Below the pieces are notes generated by a model. It was not told where the DNA came from. It saw only the letters and a list, made by a program, of their open reading frames with translations, and ran no database searches. A stretch of 64,000 nt of DNA from Stromatinia cepivora (taxonomy: Eukaryota > Ascomycota > Leotiomycetes > Helotiales > Sclerotiniaceae), in contig RCTD01000022.1 in NCBI GenBank assembly GCA_014898415.1, forward strand, positions 868,001 to 932,000. The letters are read 5' to 3'. The first letter of the stretch is position 1; every line of letters begins with the position of its first letter. The position numbers and the translations under genes were made by a program. Positions 25,437 to 37,057 of this stretch are shown piece by piece.

Positions 25437-27370
25437 TAAGAAACTGCTACTAGCGATAATTGAAATCCGTAAAATGCTAAAATCAAACCATGAATAGACC
25501 GGTCTTCAGAAGAACTAAAAGTATGACATTCATCATCTTGATTAATTTGTCCGAAAGCATGTTCTCTTCCAAATGTAGTATAGATCTGAAAATGTATATT
25601 AGTATTAAATCCTTGATATGTCTGTTTTGGAATCGACATACTTTAATAGCAAAACACCAAGGTAGGAATACATCAATTCGGTTAATTGCTTCCTTATTAC
25701 CACCTATTGGGAAGGACTCTTCTCTGTCACCACCTATTGGGAAGGACTCTTCTTTGTCACCACCTATTGGGAAGAACTCTTCTCTGTCACCAAGTTGTCC
25801 TATAAATTTCGATGTTCCTTGAGAGTGTACTCGAATACCACTTATTCTTTCGTTCCGATAAATTATTGATATCCCAGACATGTCATCATCGAATATAATT
25901 GATTCTGTTGTGATGGTCAAAAACGTTTGTAAGGCCCAATCGCAATAATTTCTCTTTATATAGACAATATCTTGAGATGATACAAGCTCAAGACGCTGCG
26001 GTCTCATGATGATAGTTTCGGATATATGAGTAGATGATTCCCATGAATGATGAGGTAGTGGCTCGATTGAGTCTATAAAATGCCGCCGATGCCAGCCAAT
26101 ATGACGAAATTTGAGGGCCTAGATGATGACCGATTAATTTTGTAATACAAAAGAGTGAATCAGGTGTAAACTCACATCAGTAAATACAACTAGCTCTGCA
26201 ACACTCCCATTTTTAAGGATACTTCTTCCTTCAAAACATCCTAATCGATCAGGGGTTCCTGAAGACCAGGTTGATTCTCCAATTTGAAGACTGCGGAGCC
26301 CCAATGAATCAATTAGAAAGCTGAGATTATCTGTCTTCTCCATATTGAAGAATATTCTTTGTCTAGGACCATGAAGATGTCCAATTGGCTGACAGCTATT
26401 AGACGGTATACCTTCTATTCCAGAGATATAATCTCTTCCTCGTATTGATATAATGTAGACTGTTAAGCCTTTTACATCAGTGGATATCTTTGCGAAGATA
26501 CGTCGATGCCCAAGCGGAAAGTCATCAGTAGGAGATAGGGACGCAGGTATTTTGAAGGAGAGTGTATCTGAGGATGGTATGACTTTAACATTATGCGCAA
26601 GATGATTCAGATCCTCTAGCCATAACAGCAATGAGTCAAGTGCGAGATAATCAGTATCTTCAAACTTATCATAAGTACAAACTATAAAATTCTGCACTTT
26701 CGCAATCTTAAAATAACGGTATAGAAGCTGCCAAGTAGGAAATCGTATAGCTGATTCAGAAGCCTCGCGGCTGCAACTGAAATAGCTGAGGAGTGATTTC
26801 GAATCGAGATATGAAAGAACCATCCATCTTACATCCACTGGCAGTGAAGTTTCGAATTTTGATGTTGTGGTCGTATTATGCAATAAATTATTGGAATCGG
26901 GTATATTAATAAGTGGTTTGGTAGGATCAAAAGAAGCTATCAAAATAATGAGCAGAGAAACAAGATAATCGAACAAAGATCTTACGATGGCAAAGTTTCA
27001 AATCGACCAACTCCTCTTTTCCCCATTCCTGCTCTAAAGATCGACAGATCATAAATAGCTTCTCTGCTGATATATGCTGTCCAAGTAGATTTTGCAAAGT
27101 CTCCAAACAGACCGAATGGATAAGATGAGCACCACGAGATTGCATTTTTAATCTGCACAATTGAAACCGAATTCGAATTTCCTGAAGTGCTGAAGGGGTT
27201 CCAAAAGTACAATTTATGACACCAAAACTACGATAAGGATAAGGAATATATGTCTGGGGAATAAGTATTATAACGCCATCTTCGCGATTTCGAAATACTA
27301 TATTCAAAGTTAGAATGTAAAAGAACCAAACAAACTTGAAGCAATACCTATGTGGAATTTGCCTGTCCAT
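25430..27370 (-). CDS. F-box protein, four exons, 592 residues
   Basis: Exons on the minus strand are 26986-27370, 26176-26936, 25642-26118 and 25430-25585. The 49-, 57- and 56-bp introns have GTAAGA..TAG, GTGAGT..TAG and GTATGT..CAG borders; the last has a TACTAAT branch site. Exon lengths sum to 1779 bp, exactly 593 codons. After an N-terminal region (about 1-140; HLIHSVCLETLQ) comes an F-box-like motif (LPVDVRWMVLSYLDSKSLLS, about residues 165-200). A long C-terminal domain follows, typical of fungal F-box proteins: ALKFRHIGWHRRHF, SQGTSKFIGQLG, TTFGREHAFGQINQDDE, SSSEDRSIHGLI. F-box proteins bind Skp1 and select substrates for SCF ubiquitin ligases; the substrate here is unknown. Joining the last two exons resolves what otherwise looks like a frameshift. 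The start at 27370 is the first ATG; an earlier exon cannot be excluded. Confidence 0.8.
25586..25641 (-). other. Intron 3 of the F-box gene
   Basis: GTATGT donor, TACTAAT branch site and TTTTCAG acceptor on the minus strand; 56 bp, phase 0. Splicing restores the family's TTFGREHA segment to frame. Confidence 0.85.
25700..25789 (-). repeat. In-frame 30-bp tandem triplication in the F-box gene
   Basis: Three units of 30 bp differing at one or two bases. Each encodes a 10-residue unit EESFPIGGDR/K between FIGQLGD and EAINRIDVF. The frame is kept, so it adds about 20 residues relative to a single unit. Confidence 0.95.
26119..26175 (-). other. Intron 2 of the F-box gene
   Basis: GTGAGT donor and CTAG acceptor, 57 bp, phase 0. 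Joins VVFTD to ALKFRHIGWHRRHF. Confidence 0.85.
26937..26985 (-). other. Intron 1 of the F-box gene
   Basis: GTAAGA donor, CTCAT branch-like site and GATAG acceptor, 49 bp, phase 1. Joins DLKLCH to PSFDPTKPLI. Confidence 0.75.
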
Positions 27371-27787
27371 TGTATCTCATTAGGATTATAACGGCATAAT
27401 GAGCACTTCAGAACAACGGTGTATGTCATATTAAAAAAGTGACTAGTTCGTGCAGTGATTGTGCTTGACGATGGGGCTATGAATTACGCATCGACGCTCC
27501 GAAGGCTCTTGAAAATGAGTTTGCGACGTAATATCGTGTGAGCTTATCTCTATAATTGTTTACAAGTATTTGTCTATGATACAAGAAATAATTTCATGGA
27601 TTCAATTCCATGGGAAAGATGGAGAGGGTATTAAATCGGAAGGGTGTGCGATCGATGTTTGGGGTTTGATCATTCCTTCGGGTTCTGGGGTTATGGAACT
27701 AGAGGTATAGATGCCTGAGGAGACAACAGATTATAGCACCAAGTGGAGAGCCTCGAAGCTTAACTGTACAACTCCACCTAAGGTCTA
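27371..27787. other. Upstream region of the F-box gene, no gene seen
   Basis: Normal-GC sequence that should include the F-box promoter. I see no convincing frame in it. Confidence 0.5.
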
Positions 27788-27956
27788 GATACTGTTTATT
27801 TGCTTTCAATATTTTGATTTCAAAGCACTTTAATTCCAAAGGCCGAATACCTAATTCCATTCCTTCATTAAAGATATACTCGCAGTTTAACTATTTAGCT
27901 AAAGAATCAATCAATTCAATCTCATACTCTTCCTGATCTCAATAAACCCAATATTA
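27788..27956 (+). repeat. 169-bp direct repeat, right copy
   Basis: Same orientation as 23187-23355, so the two copies bracket the nuclease-like gene and the F-box gene. Confidence 0.85.
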
Positions 27957-28454
27957 ACTCTCCAGATCCCCTAGATTCCTCACGTGACTTCAATCAGAAC
28001 ATATGTCTGTGCTTACTGAAAGTGGTAAGTCTATAATGATATTTACAAACTTGGATACCTTCCAATATCTGTGGTCTCTATTAGTAACTCCTCGCAAGCC
28101 ATCAAAGCTCCAGAAGATTTGAACTTCATCGTGTTGTCGCTGTTTTGAGGTTGCTTGTAGAAGTGTTACGACGGCTGCAATCAGGCGCCGCGTCACATAA
28201 TTAACTTATGGTAACGTGACTTGAGTCACGTTACGGACCGCTCAGCTATCCTAGCTAGCCGAAGGTCTATATAATCAGGATGGATTTCCTTACTGTAGAG
28301 CTTCGTGCTCAAGATCAATCATTTAGTATACTCTACTATTGGTTACGAATTGTATATTATTATCATTGTTACTTAAGTCCCTGCTTGACGCCTAGTTATA
28401 AACCACCTCGAGAGCCTAGAGCACTTCCACATGATCTAGACGGCAACCCTCGTA
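27957..28454. other. Intergenic with CACGTGACTT motifs
   Basis: CACGTGACTT occurs near 27981 and an inverted copy near 28224, which could be the ends of a small degenerate element. A 68-residue minus-strand frame (27990-28196) is unrecognised. Confidence 0.35.
28211..28234. repeat. 24-bp near-perfect palindrome
   Basis: Arms GTAACGTGACT and AGTCACGTTAC are exact inverse complements separated by TG. It could be an operator-like site, a hairpin, or a remnant transposon end. Confidence 0.85.
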
Positions 28455-29060
28455 ACAACTTGATGGGCATGAAAGTCATAAATCGCCAGCATTTCAGGAA
28501 TACTGCAAGGAACACAACATTATTTTACCACCTCACTCTTCGCATTTAACTCAACCACTCGATATCGGTTGTTTTGGTCCTTTAAAGCATTCGTATAGTC
28601 AACAAATCGAGAACTTTATTAAGGCGTGTATCACTCATATTACCAAAACCAAATTCTTTCAAGCCTTCAAAACTACATATATCGAAGCAATATCTATATC
28701 AAATAGTAAAGGTAAATTCCGCGGAACTGGGCTAATCCCATCTAATCCGGAAATTGTATTTTCAAAGCTGGATATTCGAATAAGAACTCCATCAAATAGA
28801 TCAATATCAACCGATCCTGATATATAGCAATCTCAAACACTTTACAATCCAACTGAAGCTCTTTCTCAATCTACTTTAGTGAAAAATCGTATTATCCAAT
28901 ATCAAAGCAATTCATCTACATTTATATTTAAAACAATTACAACTTTAGCTAAGGGTATAGAATTTCTAGTTTATACAAATACACTTTTAATTGCTGAAAT
29001 TCATAATCTTTATAAAGCAAATAAAGTACTTAATAAACGCTGAAAAGCTAAAAAAGCTTT
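28455..29060 (+). pseudogene. Fot1/pogo-type (DDE) transposase, C-terminal relic
   Basis: The frame reads LDGHESHKSPAFQEYC, LPPHSSHLTQPLDIGCFGPL, FFQAFKTTYIEAI, GLIPSNPEIVFSKLDIR and STLVKNRIIQYQ, which is the well-known C-terminal half of fungal Fot1/pogo transposases. The first D of GHE is a catalytic-core residue of this family. The N-terminal DNA-binding half is missing and a TAA stands just before LDG. Stops at about 28828 and 29041 also break it. The coding sequence continues after the solo LTR insertion at 29283-29352. Composition is much less AT-rich than the retrotransposons. Confidence 0.82.
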
Positions 29061-29277
29061 TGTCGGAATATGAATCACGTGCATGGTAAGGATGGTAAGG
29101 ATGGTGAGGATCACGTGCGCACTAGTGCTTGCACTAGTGCCTCGGCATGCACCACTATATAGTTCTTCACCCTCCATAGATTCTAGCTCTCTAGACAAAA
29201 TCAAAACGTATTAAAAACCATAGAGTTCCATACGTTCGTTGATAAGCTTCACTTCCCCGTATACAGTTATCCCGACA
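29061..29277 (+). mobile_element. Solo LTR of copia H, unmutated
   Basis: 217 bp from TGTCGGAA to TCCCGACA with perfect gcttt duplications (29056-29060 and 29278-29282). Contains CACGTG at 29076 and 29112, a GGTAAGGAT short tandem, and two CACTAGTGC sites. It interrupts the Fot1 relic. Its RIP-mutated sister is the LTR at 21284-21813. Confidence 0.95.
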
Positions 29278-29282
29278 GCTTT

Positions 29283-29352
29283 AATACGAAAAAAAGGAAT
29301 ACTTTCAATAAAGAATGAATATAATATATTAAAGCAGAAGGATATAGATGAT
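29283..29352 (+). pseudogene. Tail of the Fot1/pogo transposase relic
   Basis: In frame with the part before the solo LTR once LTR and one gcttt are removed: KALIRKKGILSIKNEY, matching the basic C-terminal end of Fot1-type transposases. It is then broken by the MITE at 29355. Confidence 0.7.
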
Positions 29353-29354
29353 TA

Positions 29355-29780
29355 CGGAGATTGATGAGGTAAGTATTGTAAGACACACCAAAAAATGACC
29401 GTGCTTGGTTCCACAGACAGGGGCTTTGACCAATAATATCATTACACTGATTGAAAATTTGTATGGTGAAATCTAAGTGATTAAAGTATTGTAAATTCTC
29501 AATTATTTATTCAAAATCATTCAAAATCATTAATTTTTTATTCAAAAATCTATTCTAAAATTATTAAAAAAGGTTATACAAACTTTAAAAACTTCAAAAT
29601 CATCAAATTATTGAGATTTTATTGAAATCTTCGAAATACAATCAAGATTTTCAAAATTCGAAATTTGAAAGGAGAACAGCTCAATATCTGTTCAAATTGT
29701 TTAAAACAGCATCAAAAGACAGGAAAAACAGCGATATGTGGGTAAAAAATGTCTTACAATACTTACCCCATCAACCTCCG
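29355..29780. mobile_element. MITE-like element, 426 bp, TA duplication
   Basis: Terminal inverted repeats of about 31 bp (left CGGAGATTGATGAGGTAAGT, continuing ATTGTAAGACA; right end its inverse complement with two mismatches), flanked by TA on both sides (29353-29354 and 29781-29782). The interior has no coding frame. The TA duplication and size fit a non-autonomous Tc1/mariner-type element. It sits in the Fot1 relic and is itself not visibly RIP-mutated. Confidence 0.82.
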
Positions 29781-29813
29781 TAGATATAATACAATGAATA
29801 TACAAATGATAGT

Positions 29814-30598
29814 TGTCACGAATCGTGAACCATAGGAGGCTAATCACGTGATACCTCTTATCTCCCATATCAATTGGTGAGCTGATCGTCTCTATATATA
29901 CATTACGATTTATACGATTTAGTATAGTAAAATGATGATTCTAATAATATATATATATAATCCTACAATCTACAAATAGGTATTTGTATATATATATCTA
30001 GTTGTTCTTTATAAATCATAATTCTTCAATTGTAGATTCTAAGAAATATAATTGATCTTGTTTATTCAACTTTATTATGGTTTTTATATATTATATTATT
30101 TATAATTTATTATAAACATCCGGTCATTTGATGGTTTCTCAAATAATACCTCATTTTAATAAGACCTTTTTAAATAAACTTTTACGAATGTTATATTTAA
30201 AGAAAAAAGATTTATTTTGATTTTATTGATGAAGATATAAATCTTTTTAGAAATGTATTATCATTTTTATAATACAACGAATTCCATTTTCTGTATATCC
30301 TGAATCTTCGAAAACTTATTCTAAAGAGCCTTTTCCTTTTTTTTAATTATTTCAATAACTCTTTAAAGAAGATATAAATATAGATTTGAATAATATTACT
30401 ATTGGAAGAAAGAAAATTAGTAAAAGAAAATTCTAGTATATAAAATTGATACTCTTAATAATTTAATTACTCTTTATGATTCATTATTAGAATTATAAGA
30501 TTTTTATATAATAATTATAAATTTAAAAGAAAAGAATAAAGAATCGACAATTAAAAGTTATAATAATAATGAATTTTATAATAATATAATCTTCTTTC
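29814..30598 (+). mobile_element. Ty3/gypsy chromovirus copy A, 5' part
   Basis: A 282-bp-type LTR starting TGTCACG (29814 to about 30095), then leader and gag start matching 31236-31740 of element B. Cut at 30598 by element C and resumes at 40034. CACGTG at 29845. Confidence 0.82.
30594..30598. repeat. Target-site duplication ctttc, left
   Basis: Repeated exactly at 40029-40033, flanking element C. Confidence 0.9.
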
Positions 30599-30790
30599 TG
30601 TTACGAACCTCAACTACGAAACTAGGGCTAGCCGAAAGCGGGCCGAATTGTACGCTAGTTTGAAGAGTTTTCACCTATATAGAGGGGAATTCTTCAATAC
30701 CATTAAAAAGAAAGTAATGAAAAGTCTTGATTCTAAATCCAAACCTATTGTTATTCGAAAATTAACCGATTCTTTGCTATAATTCTCACA
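30599..30790 (+). repeat. 5' LTR of element C
   Basis: 192 bp; differs from the right LTR almost only by G/A and C/T, with the right copy the more mutated. Confidence 0.92.
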
Positions 30791-30953
30791 ATTCTTTTCA
30801 TTCACCCTTGAGAGCAACTCGTCGGTTAATTTTGGGAATAACCTCATTTTTTGATTCATAAAAACCTTCGAAAACCCTTCGGAATATTATCGAAAACCTT
30901 CGAAATTTACCTTCAAAATACATACGAATTTGACCTCAAAACGAACCTTCGAA

Positions 30954-31235
30954 TGTCACGAATCGTGAACCACAGGAGGCTAACCACGTGATACCTCTTA
31001 TCTCCCATATCAATTTATGAGCTGATCATCCATATGTATATGTTACGAATTATATAATTTAATATGGTAAAATGATAACCCTAATCATATATACATACAA
31101 CCCTGCAGCCCATAAATGGATATTTATATATATATATCTAATCGTTTTTTACAAGCTATAATTCTTTAATTGTAAATTCTAAAAAATATAATTGATCTTG
31201 TTTATTCAACTTTACTATAGTTTTTGTACATTATA
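30954..31235 (+). repeat. 5' LTR of chromovirus B
   Basis: 282 bp, TGTCACG start, mutated end GTACATTATA. CACGTG at 30985-30990. Confidence 0.92.
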
Positions 31236-31299
31236 TTATCTACAATTCATTTACAAGTATCTGATTATCTGATAATCTTTCAAATAATACTTCACTTTA

Positions 31300-34200
31300 A
31301 TAATACCTTCTTAGATGAACTTTTACGAATATTACATTTAGAGGAAGAAGATCTATTCCGATTTAATCGATGAAAATAAACTTTTTTAGAAGTATATCAT
31401 CATTTTTATAATACAACGAATTCCTTTTCTTGTATATTCCGAACTTTCGAAAGTATATTCTAAGGAACCCTTTCCTTCTTCTTAATTATTTCAACAATCT
31501 TTTAAAGAAAATATGAATATAGGATTGGATAATGTTATTATTGGAAGAAAGAAGACTGGTAAAAAGAAGATTCCAATATATGAAGTTAATATTCCTAATG
31601 GTTCAATTGCTTCTTTTGAATCACTATTACAACTACAAGATTTTTATATAATAATTATGAATTTGAAAGAGGAGAATCGATAATTGAAAACTATAATGAT
31701 GATGAGTTTTGCAATAATGTAATTTTCTTTTGAATCTCAAATGATGTTTATATAGGTATCCAGATCAACAATAGTATTTAGGATTCTCTTTATTCCTTTA
31801 ATCGAAATCCAAGGATCTTTATTCAAGCAAACCCGAAAATCTCGAAGTCAAAAAAAGAAAACTTTGATTAAACGATTTGATTATTCGAAGTCCTCCGAGG
31901 ATTCTTCTTTTTTTTCAGGAAATAACGATCTATTTAATAATCAGGGGTCCTTTTACTCAAGAAATTGATCTAATCGATCAAGATTGTATTCCTGTACTAA
32001 TTACAATTTACAGCAAAATATATATACATCAAAATCTACAAATCTTATTACTAAATTTAACGATAGTATTGAATCTAAAACTAGTTTGTAGCAATTATTG
32101 ATTATAGAACGATTCGAACTGTATATTACATCATTTAAGAATGAAATACAACATCGTGTATATATAATCGATCAAACCGAATCGAAAGTATAAATATATT
32201 GTCATACTCTTTATATACAAATGCCCTGATTTATAGTATTCGAATTGATCAAACAATTTGCAGCAATTTATCAGAATCTGGTCGAAATCGATAATGCTTG
32301 TTTTCAATACGAGATATGGGTTATACTTAATATAACTCGATATAACAATTTCTTAGAATAATATAGGAAGTTCAGATTATTTGTTATCCAAATGGAGATT
32401 ACCGATGATAAGATTTTATTTAGGGATTTCGAACAAAAGATTTCTGATTTTCTTTTGTAAATGATAGTAATACTTATCAAGGATTATAAAATTATAGAAG
32501 AATTCGTGAATATATTTATTAGAATAAATCAAAATAAAGTTTTATTACAAAAACGAAACCGATATTATATTGATCGAGAAACTCTTATAATTATTTACAA
32601 ACCAATAACTATTATAAATCCCTTATAATCCTTTCGAAGTTCTAATAATTCCAATTTTGGAACTTCTATATTCCCGAAACCATTTCCATTCTAGAATACC
32701 CCTTCCGGATACATCGGCCCCATCACATCCAATAACTATTCGAATTTCAAATACTCATCGCTCTTTTCCTCTCCTAAAACAGTATATATATCAATACCTT
32801 ATATCGATAACCTCAATAAAATCGAGATAGTACAAAAAGAAACAAAAGAATTCGAAGAATATCGAAATACCAAAAAAGATTTCAATCCAGAAGCTATAAC
32901 TAAAACCATACAGAATACCTGTTTAGAAAAAGAAAAGCATTTAAAACCAAACATTTAGACTTTATATTTATCCTAAACACTATATAAAATATAAGATTTC
33001 TTAATCTAATCAAACTTATAAAAAGAAAAACACTCACCTTTCCCTACAATCTTTTGAAAAATAATTATACTTATCGATCAAAAATATTTATTAATTCTAA
33101 AATAAATAGATTCGTTTTTATTAATACTATACTCCTTACTTATTTATTTCCTATATTTAAACCCAGAATTATACTATTTAAAACTTCAATTGAAATTAAA
33201 GAATATAATAATATATAAGGTCATACTATTATCTATTTCACATTCCTTAATTTAATGATCAATAACCGTAAACAATCTTTTATCCTTTTCTTTATTATTG
33301 AATTAAGGAATTATAGTATTATTTTAAATAGACTTTAATTATCAAAGATTCGAATGAAATTCGATTACTTCAATCGACATCTCGAATGATCTAAAAAGAA
33401 ACCCTATACCATCTTTTATTCGAATAATCTCTTCGTTATCCAATCATCCCTTTACAAATAAAAGATTGATCGATTAATCCAATAAAATACTGATTAACAA
33501 AATAATCAATTCAAAAAATATTGGAATCGAAAAGATTCACAATTGAACAAATCAATCACAACTAATAATATACAACAAAAACCTTCAAATATAAATATAA
33601 TATAGATTTTTATTAAAAAGAAAGAAATCCCGATTTCTTTCAAATTCAATCCATCTCCTTCCCAATCAACTATATCATCATTGCAGATCTACGAATGCCT
33701 CCCCTATATATCGCCCAAAATCCTCGATCTATATATATTCAAACCCAATAAGTTCTAATTAGAATACAAAAAAGATGAATAAACTGAACTCTTTATTATT
33801 ATTTTGAAAGAATTCAATAATATAATAGACTTCCGATAAAACGAACAATATACGAAAGAGAAAGTATTGATTGCCTTAATCGAATTCAAGAATACGAAAA
33901 TTCAAAAGAAACTCGATCGAGCATTAACCGAAATCGATTCAAAATCTGAAATATTATTTGAATATCAATAATATCATCGAGTCTTTTCTAAGTATAAATT
34001 AAACATTTGTTTCCTAATCGATCTTATAATTATAAAATCATATTAGAAGGTGAAAGAGAACAAACCTTATACTACAATCCACTTTATAAGATATTCTTGG
34101 AATAACTGAAAGTCGTTAAAGAATATATTATAGATAACCTCAGCAAAGGTTTCATTGAACTCAATCAAGCCCCTTATACTACACCTATTCTATTCGTCAA

Positions 34201-36745
34201 AAAACCCAATAATAATTTAAAGTTTTATATAAACTTCAGATTATTAAATTCTTTAACACATAAAGATTGGTATCCCCTCCCTTTAATTAACGAAATACTT
34301 TCTCAGCTTTCCAATATTAAGATCTTTACCAAACTCGATATTTATCAAACTTTTCATTATATAAGAATAAATCCTACTTCAGAAAAGTATACTACCTTTT
34401 AAATCTAATATAGATTATACAAATACAAAATCGTATTATTCGGATTAACAAATGATCCCGTAATCTACCAACATTATATAAATAATGTTTTATTCGATTA
34501 TCTAAATATCTTCTATACAGTATACCTCAACAATATTCTAATCTATTCCGAAAACGAAGAAAAACATCAAATTTATATCAAATTAATTCTCGAACAATTA
34601 AAAACTGCTAGTCTATAAACAGATCTCAAGAAATACGAATTCAATATTATATATACCAAATATTTGGGCTTTATTATCTTTACTAAAGAAATAAAAATAG
34701 ATCCTGAAAAGATTAAGATAATTGAAAACTGAACCTTTCCGATAACAATAAAAGGGATTTAATTATTCCTTAATTTTTGCAATTTTTATCAATGGTTTAT
34801 TAAAGACTACAATATAATAACGAAACTTTTCAACGAATTTATTAAAACAAATATTAAGTTTGTATTCAACGAAATATGCTAAAACGCATTCAATATTTTG
34901 AAGAAAAAGCTTATCTCCGCTTTGCTCCTGCAACATTATAATCACTGATTCCTTTATATACTTGAAATAAATGTATCTGATAGGGTAGTTACTAGTATAT
35001 TATTACAATAATATAACGAAGATTAGTTTTTTATAATTTATTTCTTCAAAACTATAATTGTTGTTAAATTGAATTACAAAGTTTATAATAAAGAAATGCT
35101 ATCAATTATTCGATTTTTCAATTATTAAAAAATGGAACTTATCGGTTCATTATATAAAATCAAGGTTTATATTGATTATAAGGCCTTCGAATATTTCATG
35201 ATTATTAAGATTTTCAACACCCGATAAGTTTGTTGAGCAGAAATTCTAATTGATTATAATTTCATTATTATATATCATTCTAGAAAAGATAACCCTCTCG
35301 TCAATATCTTAACCTATTGGATTGACGAATTGGATCTTCAGAATTATACCAAGAAGAAGAATCGCCTCCAACAATTTATTAAAGATAATCAAGTTGATAT
35401 CAAAATTATAAGAAAAGCTTTACAAAAACATTATTTAGATGAAATAACGATTATTAACATCGATTTAAATGAAATCGCTTCTCGATTCGATCTAATTAAC
35501 CATATTATCGAAACAAATAAAATTATAAATAGTTTGTTAATATTTAAAATACAAATTATTTAAAATTATAAATATATATTACTTCAAAATGATTTCTTAT
35601 TTTATAATAATCATTTGGTGATACCTGATATCGATAATTTTCGAATTTATTTGATTCGTAAAACCCATAATTCCGTTTCCATTGTTCATCCTGGTATAAA
35701 CAAAACCTACCTTTTATTATTTTAATAATACTATTGGTTCAGAATGTACAATATTGTAGCCAAATATATATACAATTATTACATTTACAAATGTAATTCT
35801 ATTCTATACAATTGTACCCCTGGTTTATTATATCCATTTCCGATTCCTAATTGAGTATGGTAATATATCATTATGGATTATTACAACTTTAATAAAGATA
35901 AATATAAATATGATAACGTTTTAATTATTATTGATCGATTAATGAAACAAACTATCTCTATACCTTATTACAAATCAATCAATGCTCGAATTCAAGTACA
36001 ATTATATCTTTACTATATATATCAATATTATAATCCCCTTAACATTATAATATCGAATCACAACCTTTAATTCATATTACAGTTCTAAAAGGAATTCAGT
36101 TAAATCCTAGGAATTGATTTCAAATTATCCACTATTCATCATCCCCAAACCGATAGTTAAACTAAGATCTATAATCAATACCTTCAACAATAGTTAAGAC
36201 CGTTTATTAATTATTATTAAAACAATTAATCAGAATTTCTATTTATGATGGATTACACGTAATTTACTTTTCCATACAACTCCTTAGGAGGACTTATATT
36301 CTATAAAACTTTATACAAGTATACACCGAAATGTATATAAGAATGGAAGGAAGACACTAGTAAGCCAACAAATGATATAAATGTATATAATACCTGTATA
36401 TATACAAAACATAATAAATTAGCTTTTATACAAACGAAAAAAGATTTATTGTATATTCAAGCCAAGATATCGAAATCTACAAATACTTATCAATATAAGA
36501 TCGATTTTGATATCGAAGATTATATATAATTCAATATGAAGAGTTACTTTATCTAAAGACTATCCAAAAAGCTAGATTTTTCAATTCAAAAAAGATTCAA
36601 GATCATTAATCGATCTGAAAGTTTTTTCAAATTCGAATTCCTAATTACAATAAAAATTCATCCTGTTTTCCCTCCAGATCGATTATACAAGGTATATAAC
36701 GATCCTCTTCCTAATCAGATACTCGAACCATCTCTGCTTATTAAT
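31300..36745 (+). pseudogene. Chromovirus B gag-pol relic
   Basis: A gag region (about 31300-32960) has low similarity to anything I can name. A retropepsin-like stretch is near 33085-33360 (VNRFVFINTILL, later FLNLMINNRKQSF). Reverse transcriptase is about 34120-34730, with KGFIELNQAPYTTPILFVKK, YPLPLINEILSQL, FTKLDIYQ and YLNNILIYSE at the YxDD site, mutated to YLNN. RNase H is about 34900-35280 with IDYKAFEYF. The integrase zinc finger and core are about 35600-36260, with HNSVSIVHPGINKTY, LIIIDRLMKQ and TIHHPQTDS. A ladder of TAA codons in Q/W positions shows RIP. Open segments 35330-35563 and 35873-36070 are parts of integrase, not separate genes. Confidence 0.85.
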
Positions 36746-37057
36746 ATAATTAATAATTCGGAATAGAAAATGAAGAAGATTTTAACAATAAAAAAAGTAC
36801 AAAAAACCTTATTATATAGAATTTTATGGTTTAATAACGATATTGATCTTATCTGGTATTCTGCTTTCAATTTTAAAATATCATTGCATTTTCTGTACGA
36901 TTTTCATTTGGCCAATCCAACGTTGTTTGATCCTTTTAATCGATTAATTGATTGGATAAAACTTTATAAAAGCGAAAAGGATAATTATAATTATATAGAT
37001 AACGATTCATTTATGAAACCAAGGGAAAGAAAAGTATTCTTCAATATAGTAGACTAA
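36746..37057 (+). pseudogene. Chromodomain end of the B integrase, frame still open
   Basis: From about 36770 a 95-codon frame stays open: VQKTLLYRILWFNNDIDLIW then YSAFNFKIS and LYDFHLANPTLFDPFNRLIDW. The aromatic-acidic-W-Y pattern matches the C-terminal chromodomain of fungal chromoviruses (typically W-x-G-x-x-x-x-x-WYPAS). This domain guides integration to methylated-histone chromatin. Here it is part of a dead polyprotein, with a stop (TAG at 36764) just upstream. Confidence 0.7.

Noticed and set aside
25430..25639. Frameshift or pseudogene at the 3' end of the F-box gene
   Set aside because: A 56-bp intron with canonical borders and a TACTAAT branch site restores the frame exactly.
27990..28196. 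68-codon minus-strand frame as a gene
   Set aside because: No recognisable features, no clear promoter, and it lies between CACGTGACTT motifs that may mark a degenerate element.
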